Source of the DNA: Heliocidaris tuberculata
Lineage: Eukaryota > Echinodermata > Echinoidea > Camarodonta > Echinometridae
DNA length: 64,000 nt
Direction of reading: 5' to 3'
Assembly: GCA_025618425.1 (NCBI GenBank)
Contig: CM046832.1
Span: 55,790,493-55,854,492, forward strand
Shown: positions 32,876 through 45,517 of the stretch, piece by piece
Layout of the letters: the number at the start of each line of letters is the position of its first letter
Numbering within the stretch: the stretch's first letter is position 1
Notes under the pieces: generated by a model
Told to the model about the DNA's origin: nothing
What the model saw: only the letters and a program-made list of their open reading frames with translations
Databases searched by the model: none
Position numbers and translations under genes: made by a program

Positions 32876-35063
32876 ACGGATTATAGGGGGACACAACTTT
32901 TTGGTACATCCGGGTACTTTCGTGACCTCTGGTCAGAGCAAGGTGAAAACAAGCCCCTGTTCTTGGAATTTGAGCATCACCCACGAAGCCATATATGGGG
33001 ACGCGTCGGCATAACTACCACTTCACTCACTAGTTCAGACACACAGCAATCATCTACATTTATCTTCCGAGTTTTAGTTCTCCAAATTAAGTGATCATCA
33101 TGCATAAAAGCTGTGAAGTTGTACAAAAAGATTAATCACAAATCACAACTTCAAACGGGGAGAGAAATTGTCATTCTACAAGTTTACTTCTTGAAAGAAA
33201 TCTCCAGAAAGACGTGATAAATGGTTAAATGCTCTGCAGAAACTGACCAAACGGGTGGTCGATGGAGCCCAAGAAAAAATGCTGTACTGTGCTTTTTTCT
33301 TCACATACAGAGCATTTGGGGGGGCAAAGCATTGTCAAAGAGCACTTTGGGGTTTTCATTTCAGGGGTCTGACATCCCCTACCCGATGGACAATTTGTCA
33401 GTTTTTATATTTTTGGAATGTACATCCATAGCTCTTCCTTCTGACAAAATTTGGTCCCTGGGCTTCAAGGGGAAAAATTTACCCCAATCTTTAGGGGCTG
33501 TCTGACACCCCATCCCGATGGAAATTTTTGTCAGTTTTTTGTGTTAAATTGTAATGTCCAGTCATACTATTTCCTACTGACAAAGTTCAGTGCATGGGGG
33601 AGATGGGGTGAAAATCGACCCAACTTTGGGGCTTATTTTGGGGGCTGACAACTGACAACCTTTTTGTCAATGACTTAGATGGTCTAAGTATCTTTATGGG
33701 GTTAAATCTTATGGGTAAAATGGGGTGACTATTTTGGGACAAGGTGCCATTGTCAATACAGGCAATTCCTAAACTCATTTGGTGATAAGAATTAGGTTAG
33801 ATCCTCTTATGGCCCTGATATTTAGTTTGTTGATACAACATGAGGGTTTGGTGAACCCTGGTATATATATACACATGCACATAGTATCTGTGCTTTTGTG
33901 TTGATTGTACACAAACTGAAAGCTGGTGTTCAAACAAACCCTTTTTTGTAAATGCAGTGATACCTCACCTAATGATAACAGTAACTGTAAGCCCACTGCC
34001 TACGGGTACCTGGTGTTCCCTGTATTCTGCCTGTGGGAATGAGGGAGTTCAGTAGTCAGTGAATACTTGAGCATACTCACATGTAAACGCAACAGAGTAG
34101 AGTGTTACTTTTATTAATTGAAAATCTTGTTACCTTATCGGTGAGGTCTGTTCAGCCCTTTATAGGCTATATGGTACAGATTCCTGAATTTGTTGAGTTT
34201 TAAAGATTTTCATTTTTTTCCAAAGAAAATATTATATTAGACCTTTGTCCTAGATATTTTTTTTTGTTTACTTTTTACACTCCCCCTTTATAAAAAAAGT
34301 TCTAAAAATTTTGCTCATCAACAACCATGAAAATGGTAATATATGAAATTTTATCCGCATAAACCACTTGAGGTAAATCAAATTTTGATTTTCAAAGTTT
34401 GTATTTTATTGATTACAGCTTTAGAAATTCTTAGCTTTTTAAATTCTTTGCTGGATTTTCCTCTAGGACTTAATTTTCCTCTAGGACTTAATGTTGTGGT
34501 TGACTTCCCCTGAGTAAGGTATGGCCAGCTATTGTTCAGAGTTGAATAGACATAAAGTTCTTTCATTGGACTATTAAGGCAGTGCTAACTCACATGTGCA
34601 GTTATCTTCTAATTTCCTGATGGAGTTATGTAACCTATCTGCCAAAGAAAAAGGAGAGTATGAGATGGTCTTGTTATAATACAGGCTTATTTGACTCTTT
34701 TTCCTGGTTTGGGGGGGGGGGGGGATCAATCTGTTTTGGAGTCAGGCTATACATTCAGACTGCTTGTCAAAATGCATACATAACCCCTCTGTAGTCGTGA
34801 CTTGACTATCATCATTTTATAATGATATTCAAAAGCAACTTTTTATAGGTAAATACTGTTTTTAAAGATTGAGGTTAACTCGAAAAACAAATGAAGGAAC
34901 AGATTTCAGCCAAACCTGTTCCAGTAACGTCCATCATCTTTCCTGGTATCTAAAGATGAACCAATTAGATTATTACTAAGAAGTCCATCATTCAGAATAA
35001 CTTCTAGACAGTCGCTTTCTCAATAAAGTTGAAAAGATGTTTGGCACTACAAAATCGAAGAAT
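32876..35063. other. Intergenic with imperfect tandem repeat
   Basis: No gene is supported. Positions 33350-33610 hold two imperfect units of about 130 bp (GACATCCCCTACCCGATGGA and GACACCCCATCCCGATGGAA; each then TTTTGTCAGTTTTT and CTGACAAA), followed by a partial third. The rest is AT-rich with a G run at 34710-34722. Confidence 0.55.
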
Positions 35064-35519
35064 AGCGTTGAACAGAGGCATACTGAAGCTTTTCGTCTTA
35101 CACTCATCAGAGTACACATACGTTTGTGACTCTATTTCATGCTTGGCACCATTTAGAATATTGTTGTTGTTTAATATCATTTGCGTTTAATTATTGATGT
35201 TATCAATTATTTTAAATTTGAATTTTTTAAATTATTGTTTTAATGGACCTATTGTTTATGCTCATTCTGGATTAAGTATTTTCTCTCTCTCTTGATTGCT
35301 CATACATAATATACATTGATTTTTGATGACGTCAATCAACTGGTCCAGTGAGTCGCGGCAACACTGACACAAACACCTAACACAGCAGTCCTCTGTAATC
35401 AGCAAAAATCAAGTTGGCAAAACTCTGTGTATGGATGGCTCTTGGCCAGCTCCTGCAGTTCGTACATGTACATCCTTTGTTTGTCATGGTCACAACCAGT
35501 TGTGCACCTCTCTGCATCT

Positions 35520-36130
35520 CCTTGAATTCCCCCTCCCACACAGACATGCGTTCATTGAATTTGTTTATAAATATTAGAAATAAATACCATCATTCTTTTT
35601 AACATTTCAATGTTGAAAGGAAACAACCAAGACAGTGACATTTCTGTTTCAAAGTACCCCTCCCGCATAGACATATCTTGCTTGTAATTTTTAAATATTG
35701 TTATATTCTTTGTTACATCAAACAGCAATTACCATAACTACATGTATAAGTCTATCGCAGGTATGACATTGAGACGACTGCGACTTCTCAAGCATGTCTT
35801 CATTAATCTTCTCTTGCCCGTTTAAGGTTGTTAACAACAGGAAATTCTTCAATACCATGGTTATGAGTCAATATACACTCTCTTTTTAGAATCATCCATT
35901 GATTATACTTGACCTACCGTGAATTTAAAGCTCACACACCAACAATGTAAAATCTAACATTCAGTGTTGAAAAAACAACCGAACCAGAAACTATATGTTT
36001 TTCGAAGTCCCTCTCCCACGCAGACATGAGTTCATTGTACCTTTTAACCGACATTGTTCCTTGTTATTACAAAGAGCAGTTACCATAACTACCAACACAG
36101 AGAGTACCTTGAGAGGTTTGCCACTTCTCA
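35520..36130. repeat. Imperfect direct repeats (CCCCTCCC..AGACATG)
   Basis: CCCCTCCCACACAGACATGC (about 35529), CCCCTCCCGCATAGACATAT (about 35656) and CCCTCTCCCACGCAGACATG (about 36009) start similar blocks. CAATTACCATAACTAC at about 35727 and CAGTTACCATAACTAC at about 36074 occur in the downstream parts. Noncoding. Confidence 0.5.
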
Positions 36131-36299
36131 AATATAAATACATGTAGCTTTATTTATCACATTTGTCACTGAGTCATTACCTGATATAGAACAATATGCT
36201 GGGATTATCTCAGTAGACCGACAACCCATGGGAAAGAAATGATGAAACATAGGATCAACTTACCAACATTATACAAACATGTCCTTTTCACCAGAAATG

Positions 36300-36840
36300 T
36301 CCCTTAGGGGGGGGGGGGGGGAGGGCAAAGTGCCCCCACCCACTTTTCAAGCACCCATAAAGTGCCCCTTTTTACTTTTGAAAAGGTTAGGGTGCCCCTC
36401 TTCACTCTGATAAGGCCCAATTTTCTCTTTTATAAGTGTTCTTTTCCCTTTCTGAAAAGTGTCCCTTTCTATATTTTTATTTAATGCCCTTTCCCCATCC
36501 TAATAAGTGCCCCTTTTCAAATCTGATAAGTTCCCCTTTCCCTTTCCATTAAGTTCCCTTCCCCTCTTGTTAAGTGCCACTTTTCAAATCTGATGAGTGC
36601 CCCTTCTTTACCTCTGAATAAGTGACAATTTTCCTTTCTTACAAATGCCCCTTTCCCATTTTCAAAAGGAGCCTTTTCAAATCTTATTGATGCGCTTTTT
36701 AATTCTGACAAGTGTCTTTTCCCCCATTGCCCTTTTTCCTGTTTGACAATTCTCCCTTTTTTCAAATCTGAAGAGAGCCCCATTTTTATTCCCCTTTCAC
36801 TTTCTAACAAGTGTTTTTTCCCCTTCTGATAAATGCCACT
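36300..36840. repeat. Degenerate AAGTGCCCCTTTTC minisatellite
   Basis: After a G run (36308-36321), words such as AAGTGCCCCTTTT and TCAAATCTGATAAG recur every 25-60 bp. The 108-residue minus-strand open frame (36517-36843) is a by-product of this repeat. Confidence 0.65.
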
Positions 36841-37049
36841 CACTACTCATTCCATGACTGTTCTACAGCCTAAAGTTTAGTTGTTTAACTCTAGTTGTTT
36901 TGTTTTGTTTTGTTTGTTTTTTTGTTTTTTTGTCGTTGTGTTAAAACAAACTTTACTTGTATTTAACATTATTGAGCTGCCTATATACAATGAGTGTAAA
37001 TGCATGAACATACACAAATCATAATAAATCATGATAAATCATAGGAACT

Positions 37050-37830
37050 TGGCATAAAAATTAAGAAATGTACTCAAAATATCACAATAAACTTTGTTAT
37101 TCTATGTTACCTGACCTAACTGACCAGGCTCACAAAGTTGTTGCAACTTACGAATTTCAGGTGATGGTATAGGTATTTCTTGATATATCCGCTGCCCCCT
37201 ACCCCTCCCCCCTCCCCTCCCGATTGATATATTCATAAATATATGTATTTGTTATAAAAATCAAGAAATATACTTAGAATATTGCACTTAACAATGTCTT
37301 TTAATTTACCTGGGTCCTCTTGCATGAAAAGTTACGATTAAATGCAACTCAAAAAATTAAACGCAACTCGATTTTCAACCAATCAGGATCGCGTATTTGG
37401 GACTTGCGTTTAATTTTTTGAGTTGCGTTTAATCGCAACTTTTTATGCAAGAGGGCCCTGAACTTATTTAGCAAAATCGGAGTAACATATCTTACATGCT
37501 GGTATAGTCGTTTCTTGATATAGGCCTACATGTTCCGTTGAAACTTTGTTTTATGCATGATAATAAACTAGCTTTAATAGTCAAGAAATATACTAAGGAT
37601 ACCACGGTTGACATAGTCATTTCACTAACCTAACCTTATTCACCAATATGTTGCAAAATTTTGGGGTGCTGGTGTACATGTAGTTGTTTCTTGGTATATC
37701 ATTGGCAATTAAAATAAATAAGTACTAAGATGAATAAATATCAGAATATTTTTCAAATTATTGATGATATTTTATTCTAACTGACCGATCTAATCTTATT
37801 GTCACAAAAATTAATTTGAAGCCCATGCAT
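37050..37830. repeat. Tandem repeats, about 230-270 bp, with AAGAAATATACT
   Basis: AAGAAATGTACT, AAGAAATATACTTAG, AAGAAATATACTAAGG and AAGTACTAAGATG begin successive diverged units; each later shows a GGTATA...GTTTCTTGATATA-like word (37172, 37501, 37671). The second unit is interrupted by a MITE at 37312-37458. Confidence 0.55.
37312..37458. mobile_element. 147-bp near-palindromic MITE
   Basis: The left arm GGGTCCTCTTGCATGAAAAG and the right arm CTTTTTATGCAAGAGGGCCC are inverted; ACTCAAAAAATTAAACGCAA and TTGCGTTTAATTTTTTGAGT continue the pairing, with a loop near 37375. Inserted in the second unit of the surrounding tandem repeat. Confidence 0.8.
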
Positions 37831-38168
37831 ATATTTATTTCGTTTATTTTATGTTTAATTAGCATAAATTAACATAGAGCTCAAGAAAATTGAATATAAT
37901 GCAGCAATTAACACTGCAACTGCATTTGATTTCAGCATACTCACCTGGATATAACACATTTAATGAACTAATTTGTATATTTCAAAACATACAAAGGAAT
38001 TTGTGTTTTTTGCATAAAATTTGCATAAATTAGCATTTTTAATTAGGGTGCCATTCACCGATTTCGTAGCACCCTATCCAAAATTAATGGTTTTGATACA
38101 TATGACTCACAGGCAAAAAATTGAGTTTTTGTAAATTCTGTCCCCAAAATTTTGTTAACTGACCTGAC

Positions 38169-38640
38169 TACTAGGATACATGTATTACGCGCTCGTTATA
38201 AAATTGATTAATAAGGAGCATACATTTTGACAGAAAATGCCACATCAAAAGAGGGTGGATTTCTAATTACAGGACCAATATTTTCACATAAAGATATCTC
38301 CTTTATAATGAGCAAAAAGCATGTCTTGTAATTTGATACATATTCAGTAGCGTGAGAGATATTATGACGCATGTTGACGTATGAATCTTGCTCTTTTAGG
38401 TAAGTCATATTACGATAGATTACCCAGATTTTCAAAACCTGAAGTATTTGTAAAAATATGAATAATTTATTCATCAATAATAATAGAGTTTATTACATGG
38501 ATTATTTTCCTCCTATAACTTATTGAAGTTTAATCTGAGTGTGATATGGATACTAGGATACATGTATTATGCGCTCGTTACAAAATTGATTAATAAGGTG
38601 CGTACATTTGACCCAGAAAACGGTGAATTTCTCATTATGG
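38169..38640. repeat. Direct duplication, about 90 bp, 382 bp apart
   Basis: TACTAGGATACATGTATTAC at 38169 and TACTAGGATACATGTATTAT at 38551 start copies that continue GCGCTCGTTA(T/C)AAAATTG and ATTAATAAGG. Both lie near the right end of the inverted-repeat-bounded segment. Confidence 0.8.
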
Positions 38641-39370
38641 AGGTAAGCCTTTACATTGCGGGTAGTAATTCAGTGTGGGTGCTTTATCTTCATTTCCATA
38701 TCAATTGGAAATTTATTCAGAATGTCCATGCAAACTATTCAAAATGTCCGCGCGCATGAAGCATCCATTCATTGTGTAGTGAGCAAACATACGTGAGTAA
38801 ACCGCAAGAATGATCAGAAAGCCGAAATAAAAAAATATAAACGGAAACTAAAGGAACAAAAGGCGCGAAATATAACAAGCTCTTATTGACCGTCTGAAGA
38901 TAAAGACAAAAGACGAAAAGCTTCAGTATGCCTCTGTTCAACGCTGTTCCTCAATAAAATTGCATGACTAGAAATTAAAATAAATTATTTTGAGACACAA
39001 AGCTTTTGAATCTTGATGAAATGGCTGCTTTATGAAAGAAATTGATAAGTTTACGAAATATTTGAATAACGAGAACAACAGCTGAGATTTTCATAGAATT
39101 GACCTCTGTCATCTTTAAGCTTTCATCAATTTCCACCAAATTTGATAAATTCAGCTCCCTAGAAGGATGCATATTTGAAGTCCATACCCAAAATGAAACT
39201 TGAGATACCGCATTAAGACTAAAATCTAACATATATTATGACCTTTTGACCTTACATCTTCTTAAACAAAAATATAATGTTTCATTATGTTCATTGATGA
39301 TACTTATAGTTATACCATGTAGCTCAAAGTTTATACTAAGTGTGAAGTCCATACCTGATATTGTGCTTAA

Positions 39371-40113
39371 AGGGAAAGACTCATGAGAAAAAAAGTTGCT
39401 TTATATAAAGCACAAAAATAAGGGAAATAGATCAGTGAAAGTTTGAGAAAAATCTGACTAAGAATAAGAGAGTTATGAATTTTTAAAATTCTATGGAAAT
39501 CTCAAATTGGCAACTCTGGTTCATGTGACTGTGATAACCTGTGATGTCATGGAATCACTACTTTCCAATTTGTTTTTGTACACATGTACATCAAATGGCA
39601 TTATTTTACATTTTTCTTCCAAAAACATTATTTTGATTCCTGTGCTCGAAATATAGTGAGGGTAACATATTTTTTGTATATCATCTTGTAAAAAATAGGC
39701 ATATTCTTTCATTAAATTGACCACAAACAAAAAATGATATTTTATATCTTAAAAAAAGTTATTAATTTTCATTTTTTGTGTATAACATCTTCCTTATTCC
39801 TATGCTCGAGGCATTATTAAGGGTGGAATGTTTTGGCATGTCCTCTTGTTTAAACTAAGTCTATTCCCTTCCTATTTCAAGAAAAATATATATTTGGGGT
39901 CATTTTTGTATACAAAAACAAATGGAGAGTAGTGATTCCATGACATCACAGGATATCACAGTCACGGACCTGGAGTTGTCAATTTGAGATTTCCATAAAA
40001 TTTTTTAAATTCATAACTCTCCTATTCTTTGTCGGATTTTTCTCAAACTGATATATTTCTTTTATTTTTGTGATTTTGTTTAAAGCAACTTTTTTTCTCA
40101 TGAGTCTTTCCCT
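39371..40113. mobile_element. Long-TIR element flanked by TTAA (family 1)
   Basis: TTAA at 39367-39370 and 40114-40117 flank AGGGAAAGACTCATGAGAAA ... TTTCTCATGAGTCTTTCCCT. The inverted arms are about 200 bp and diverged (for example GATGTCATGGAATCACTACT and AGTAGTGATTCCATGACATC). It is 743 bp with no ORF. TTAA target duplication is known for piggyBac and Kolobok; non-autonomous status is inferred from lack of a transposase. Confidence 0.8.
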
Positions 40114-41322
40114 TTAAGAATAGAAATATCGAGTGAACAACACTAAACTTTAAAAGCCAAAGATTTTCTTGAAATATTTATAGTTTTATATGTTTTCCTG
40201 CACATTGATGCTATTATTGCAAAGGATATTCTTGGCAATTCATAGAAAAAAAAGAATAATTCTCATCAAATTATTAGTTACTTGACTAAAAAAAAGTCTT
40301 TGAGGTTCCATACAAAGCACAAACATGTGTTTCTGCAGGTTAAAAGCTCTAAATATGATTGAAAAATTGTGGTTGCTAAGGAAAATGGTGTTGCTAGGCA
40401 ACAGAATGGTCTCCATTGATAATCAAATATTTTTTTTAATGTGTTGCACTTCTGAAGACTATAGCTCCACATTTCTAATAAGGTTAAAATCAACTCCTTA
40501 AATAGTGCCTGAGATGTCTAGAGAACAGGACTAGACATTAAAGGGAATCATTAACTTTGTGGAGGCTTGATTTAAGAAATGTTGAATTTTGATATATCTG
40601 TCTTGTATAATGATGTTCAGAAGGATAAATAAATAGCCAGGCATAGAAAGGTTTTCAAATAATATTATCATTAAGATATCTATGACTGAATACTGCCATT
40701 ACGAAACCGTACTTGGGTACTCTTTAGTCTAGCACTGCAGTCTATCGGGGAAAATGATTCTGGCATTTCCGTCACTTGTATATATGTATGTTTACTTTTG
40801 TGAAGCACATGATCATTTTGAAGTGCTTTTTTTCCTGGGCTTCATTTCTACACCATATTACATACACTGATAGCATGTAGAGCCAGGCAGCTCAGAAAAA
40901 GATACATAAATGTCTAATTCACTTTCATAAACAAGCAAGTAACTCGTAATGATGACTCTTATGCGAAGTGTGGTAAAAGTAGGCATGGCCTATTCAAAAC
41001 CGGTTTCCATGGTGATGCTACAAGATGCATCAATTTTTATGCTCATTTTCAAAAAATTCTGAAAATTTCCTTCAAATAATGTATGTTGTTGTAATCCAGG
41101 TGGGGGATTAAAGTCAAGAAATAAACCAATTTTTGGCCTCTCACTGCTCACCTTTATACTGACTCGACCCAAGACAGGCAAATTGTCTGTCAAGAGAGGG
41201 TGCTGTGAAGAAATGCTTTTTACAATAGAAATCTAATTTTATAATCCTCCAGACAGGGAACTTTTTTAATATAAAATGTTGTATTCTCACAAAAACTTCA
41301 TATCATGAAAATGCCCGGTCCT

Positions 41323-41580
41323 CTCGCTATTCATAGAAAACAGCTATTCATTTAACACGCATTATGAATAGCGGTCCTTATGAATAGTTATGAATAGTGG
41401 TCCTTGTGAATGGAGGTCCTTATGAATAGCGAGATAATTTGTCTATGGTTTGCTCACTATTTAGAAGGACCGCTATTCATACAAAACTGCTATTCATTTA
41501 GTCACGCGTTATGAATAGCGGTCCTTATGAATAGGTATGAATAGTGGTCCTTATGAATAATAACGGTCCTTATGACTAGC
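41323..41580. repeat. Duplicated cluster of GGTCCTTATGAATAG words
   Basis: Two blocks of about 110 bp (41323-41433 and 41469-41580) each read CGCTATTCAT, GCTATTCATTTA, CACGC(A/G)TTATGAATAGC, then several GGTCCTTATGAATAG words. CTATTCAT and ATGAATAG occur as both direct and inverted copies, so many alternative hairpins are possible. Confidence 0.85.
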
Positions 41581-43610
41581 AAGGTTACCACGAAAATGCA
41601 GCATTTTCTCCACAAAACTATTTTTTGAGAGTATACATTGTGATGATAATTTACCATAAGTAATCATGTATTTTCTCCTATTGATAAATTTTCAGGGTCT
41701 AATTTGCATAAAATATGCAAATATATAAATTAGGATAATAATTTCTCCAAAAAATTTCTGTTTCATACTTGAATATATATCTCTTGCCCCTGAAGAAATG
41801 TTACATAAAGTAATTTACACCACATGGTGCAGAAAAACCTATTCTGACTTTAACATTTACCTATGGCTTGAGTTATATGGAATTATTTATTAAATACAAG
41901 GGAGGCAACTTTAACCCCCCTGGTAGGGACCCCCGTGCAGCCAGATGGAAGAGTAGTTCACCCTGGAGATGTTGCTCATGGACCGTAGAGTGAACCTATA
42001 AAGGACTACTTTTTATATCTTGCCATGTCAGTTCACAGAAAAAGTGGAGGTTTGCCCCCTGGGTAAATGTTCCTGTTGACTTGAAGGAAAACTGTAACTA
42101 AGTGGCAGGGTTATTCATAGTATCTAGTAAGTAGTGAGTGACTAAAACCACAGAAGTTACTTCAATTCGGAATGTATGGAAAATGTAGAACAAAAATATA
42201 TGTGTCACAAGTCTCAAATTGGTTGCATGTTGTATAATACATACCATTTGATTTCAATACCACCAGTAACATTGTGATCAGTGTATTATCATTTTGATAG
42301 ATAATATTTTGACAATATTTATTGATCTTGTCTATTATATCAAATGGCAAAGAGTGTTATAAATGTTCAGGTTGGAAACCTTGAAACATTCTAAAATCTA
42401 ATCAATTTGTGTCAACATTCTTATTCTATACAGAATGTATGGTGTTTAAATATCGAGCGGTACTGACTGCCCTACAGTTTCTTTTGTAATTTCCAATTTT
42501 CTCACATGTTCCATAATTCAAAAACATAAAAACAAAAAATTATGTTTCTACTAAATCGCTTAAAGCTGCACATACTATTTCTATCAGGCCAGATCTCCAT
42601 AATTAACAAATACAATATGGTGTACTATGAGAAGGTATTTATGATTCAAAGGCTATCATCATGCACAATGATTTTACGCATACATCTAAGTATTATTGAT
42701 CGTAGATTCTTCTGATAATAGATGATTTTAAAAACCCATGTGCTTGATCTCTTCCTAAGATTATCTTCATGCACAATGACTTTACGTAAAAGGATTGTTG
42801 ACCATAGGTTATTCTAACAATAGATAATTTAAAGGCCCATCTGCCTAATCTTTGTCAACTGAAATGAGTTGATTTAGGCTTACTGTGGGTAAAATGAAAA
42901 TAACTCCACTGTTTGCAAGGCCAGTACACATATTATTGACTTGAGAAATTAAATTTTAAAAATAAAGTTAAGTTCTGGTCATGCAATTACATCGTGACAG
43001 AAACTCTCTTGCAAAGCAATTGGGAATGTTGATCATGTCTACATAAACATTTGTGCATACTGAGGTTTGGAATCATCAAAGTGATAAGACATTGACCCAA
43101 TCTCCTTGAAAAGTACATGCACTGCACACAAAAGTGGGTATGTGGGACTGCACACACATGTGGCATGAATGTTCGGCACAAACACTTAAGCTATTTCTCA
43201 TCATATTTTGAAAATGAGGGCATTTGAAGAGCAATCCTTTCCATGGGACATTTCTACTAAGATGTTCTTTCAAACTGACATGTAAAAGGAATGAGAAAGC
43301 TCATAAAAATATTTTTCACCTTTCCCAGAACTCAACCTTCTCTTTAAAACACTCAGTAAAAATAGAATTGTATAAGCTCCTTGAAAGGGTATAAATTAAA
43401 ATCAAATTGAAATCTGGGATGCAAGGGAAGAACAGGAAATTCTTAAAAGCTGTAACAATACTATTTATGGGTCTACATGCAGAATAAATGGTTGAATTAG
43501 AGACCACTGAACAATGAGATTCCAGCAGTGTTACAGACAATGGTCACAATGAAAGGAAGCTATTTTAGTTCTTTTATATGGAGGATTTAAATGGCCCCTG
43601 CCATGGAAAT

Positions 43611-43714
43611 GCAATTCCATTATCAGCATGTGCTGAGCTGGGGGAAATTAAATACCACTATTTATTCTACAATACAATAGACAGTGGTCCCCCAGCTCAG
43701 CATAATAGAATTGC
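43611..43714. mobile_element. 104-bp hairpin element
   Basis: The left arm GCAATTCCATTAT, then GCTGAGCTGGGGG, pairs with the right arm CCCCCAGCTCAGCATAATAG then AATTGC. The left arm has a short extra CAGCATGT. Noncoding. Confidence 0.7.
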
Positions 43715-44232
43715 ATGCTTTCATACAATACCTCCTCATTGCCTTTGTTTTCCTGCTGATGCTACAGCATGTCTGACATAGCAACTCCTATGTTGGTATT
43801 GTATGTTGTATTGTAACAGGTGTCAGCTTTGACAAAGTTAAATACCACTTTCACTTGCAAAATCACTATTAGCTCACTGATGATTGACGGATGATGTCAC
43901 AGGGGGAAAGTGATATGGAGGATTTTTTGAAGTGGGTGGGGTTTAGCAGGTTTTAGAAAATTACTTTTAAAAATATATAAAAATCTATGAAACATATTTA
44001 GAAGTTTAAATATCAAAATATGAGATGTATGTAGGACTGCACACCAACAGGTATCAACTTGCATTTGGATGGCAGGGGCCAATCCAAAAAGGGTATGTTG
44101 ATGATCCATGCCTAATTTCATCATATTTGCTATAAAAAAAAAAAAAAAATCTCTCCCTTTACCCTGTAATCATTGTGCAGTACTATGGTTTTTCTATTTT
44201 GATTGTGACTTCTTTCTTTTATCTTTCTACAG

Positions 44233-44302
44233 AGTGCCTTGAACAACGCAAATATGACTATGTACACAGTGTCATATGGTGGTTTAGATGAGAAATTAAG
44301 TG
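44233..44302 (+). CDS. ASB-A exon 1 (coding from 44254)
   Basis: Acceptor CTACAG and donor TG|GTGAGT. From ATG 44254 it encodes MTMYTVSYGGLDEKLS plus one base (phase 1). No stop lies between the acceptor and the ATG, so the coding start is not certain. The next exon joins as a GAC (Asp) codon, the same place where the other ASB gene has its first intron. Confidence 0.7.
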
Positions 44303-45480
44303 GTGAGTTTCTACTTTTTTACAGCATGGCGAGCATGCTAAAGAGATGCAAGGTTGCCAGACTTACTCAATCAACCCTAAATGAGAAAATAATGGATCCA
44401 GGAATACATCATTTTACATAGCCTATCCAGCAGCACTTGTCCTGCATTATTTCATCGTAGATGTATAACTTGACCCACATCCACAGTTCATGCATGTCGC
44501 TGCCATATGGTGCTTGATCTCTGTAGCAGTTATGATTTTTTTCCTTTTCTGGTCAAACAGGAATGTAATTAAAATCACACATGTTGTAAAGTAATTAGTG
44601 GTTGTAAGTTTAAAGTGAGATCTATTCTTATTTTGTTAATTACAGACAGTGTCGTGGCCATGGGGCAGTTGGGGCAGTCAACCCTACCTCTTTGCTTGTA
44701 TGCTTGTATAAAATTAAAAACAGAAGAAAGGGGCAGGGTTAAGGAAAAGGGGTAAAAAAACTGGCTTACAATGACCCCTCCCCCTTATAAATCCTTGTTA
44801 CAGTGTGGATTATGGATAGGCCTACATGGAACCCCAAAATGTTTGCTTTCATAGATCACAGGTTATAACTGAAATGGTGACCCATTGTTAATTTGTTTTT
44901 TTTTTTACTACATGAGGGTCCTCTTTGAGTCATCCTACAAAATTGTGACCTCAATGTCCTTCCTGTGTGTTAACTTATCATTTCAGTAGTTAGACTGTAC
45001 TTGGCATATGATTGTTTCAGAGTGAGATGGTTTTATTCTTAGATTGAGCAGGAAATAACAAGAATTATCATCAAACAAGGAAAAAATACACAGGGGCCAT
45101 GCAAAATTTAGCTCAGGAAAAGACTTCTGGAAAGTAAGAGCTGTTGTAAAAAAAAAATATGTAGTACCGTAATTAACAATTTGTGCAAGGAAATTTCATT
45201 CATGTATTTACTTATCATACATGTATCCAAAAAGAGCTCTTGTGAATAAAAATTGTTTTTACAGTGTCAAATAATCAGTGGCTTTAGAACATCTGTACAT
45301 TTGCTTCCATTTGAAACATATTGTGGGTAATATATTGCTCTTAATTTTTTTTCTCCCTGGCCTCACTCTCCAAATTGGAGGGGGTATGATTCATGCTGTA
45401 AATGTCATTCTACATTACTATATACTGAATTGTACAACTGTAGACTACAATGTACTACTACAGTACTACTACTGCTACTC

Positions 45481-45517
<37 letters not shown>

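Larger units (their letters stand above)
35064..38945. mobile_element. 3.9-kb segment bounded by an exact 36-bp inverted repeat
   Basis: 35064-35099 (starts AGCGTTGAACAGAGGCATAC) and 38910-38945 (ends GTATGCCTCTGTTCAACGCT) are perfect reverse complements over 36 bases. A perfect inverted pair 3.8 kb apart in otherwise diverged DNA suggests DNA-transposon termini or two opposite copies of one short repeat. No transposase ORF is seen inside. The interior consists of tandem repeats and a nested MITE. Confidence 0.5.
40118..44232. other. Noncoding region upstream of the first ASB gene
   Basis: No exon could be supported. It contains the GAATAGCGGTCCTTA repeats (41323-41580), a hairpin element (43611-43714) and otherwise AT-rich DNA. 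The 5' noncoding exon and promoter of the ASB gene probably lie here, because its first recognized exon is preceded by an acceptor. Confidence 0.5.

Noticed and set aside
36517..36843. 108-residue basic minus-strand ORF
   Set aside because: Derived from the AAGTGCCCCTTTTC minisatellite.
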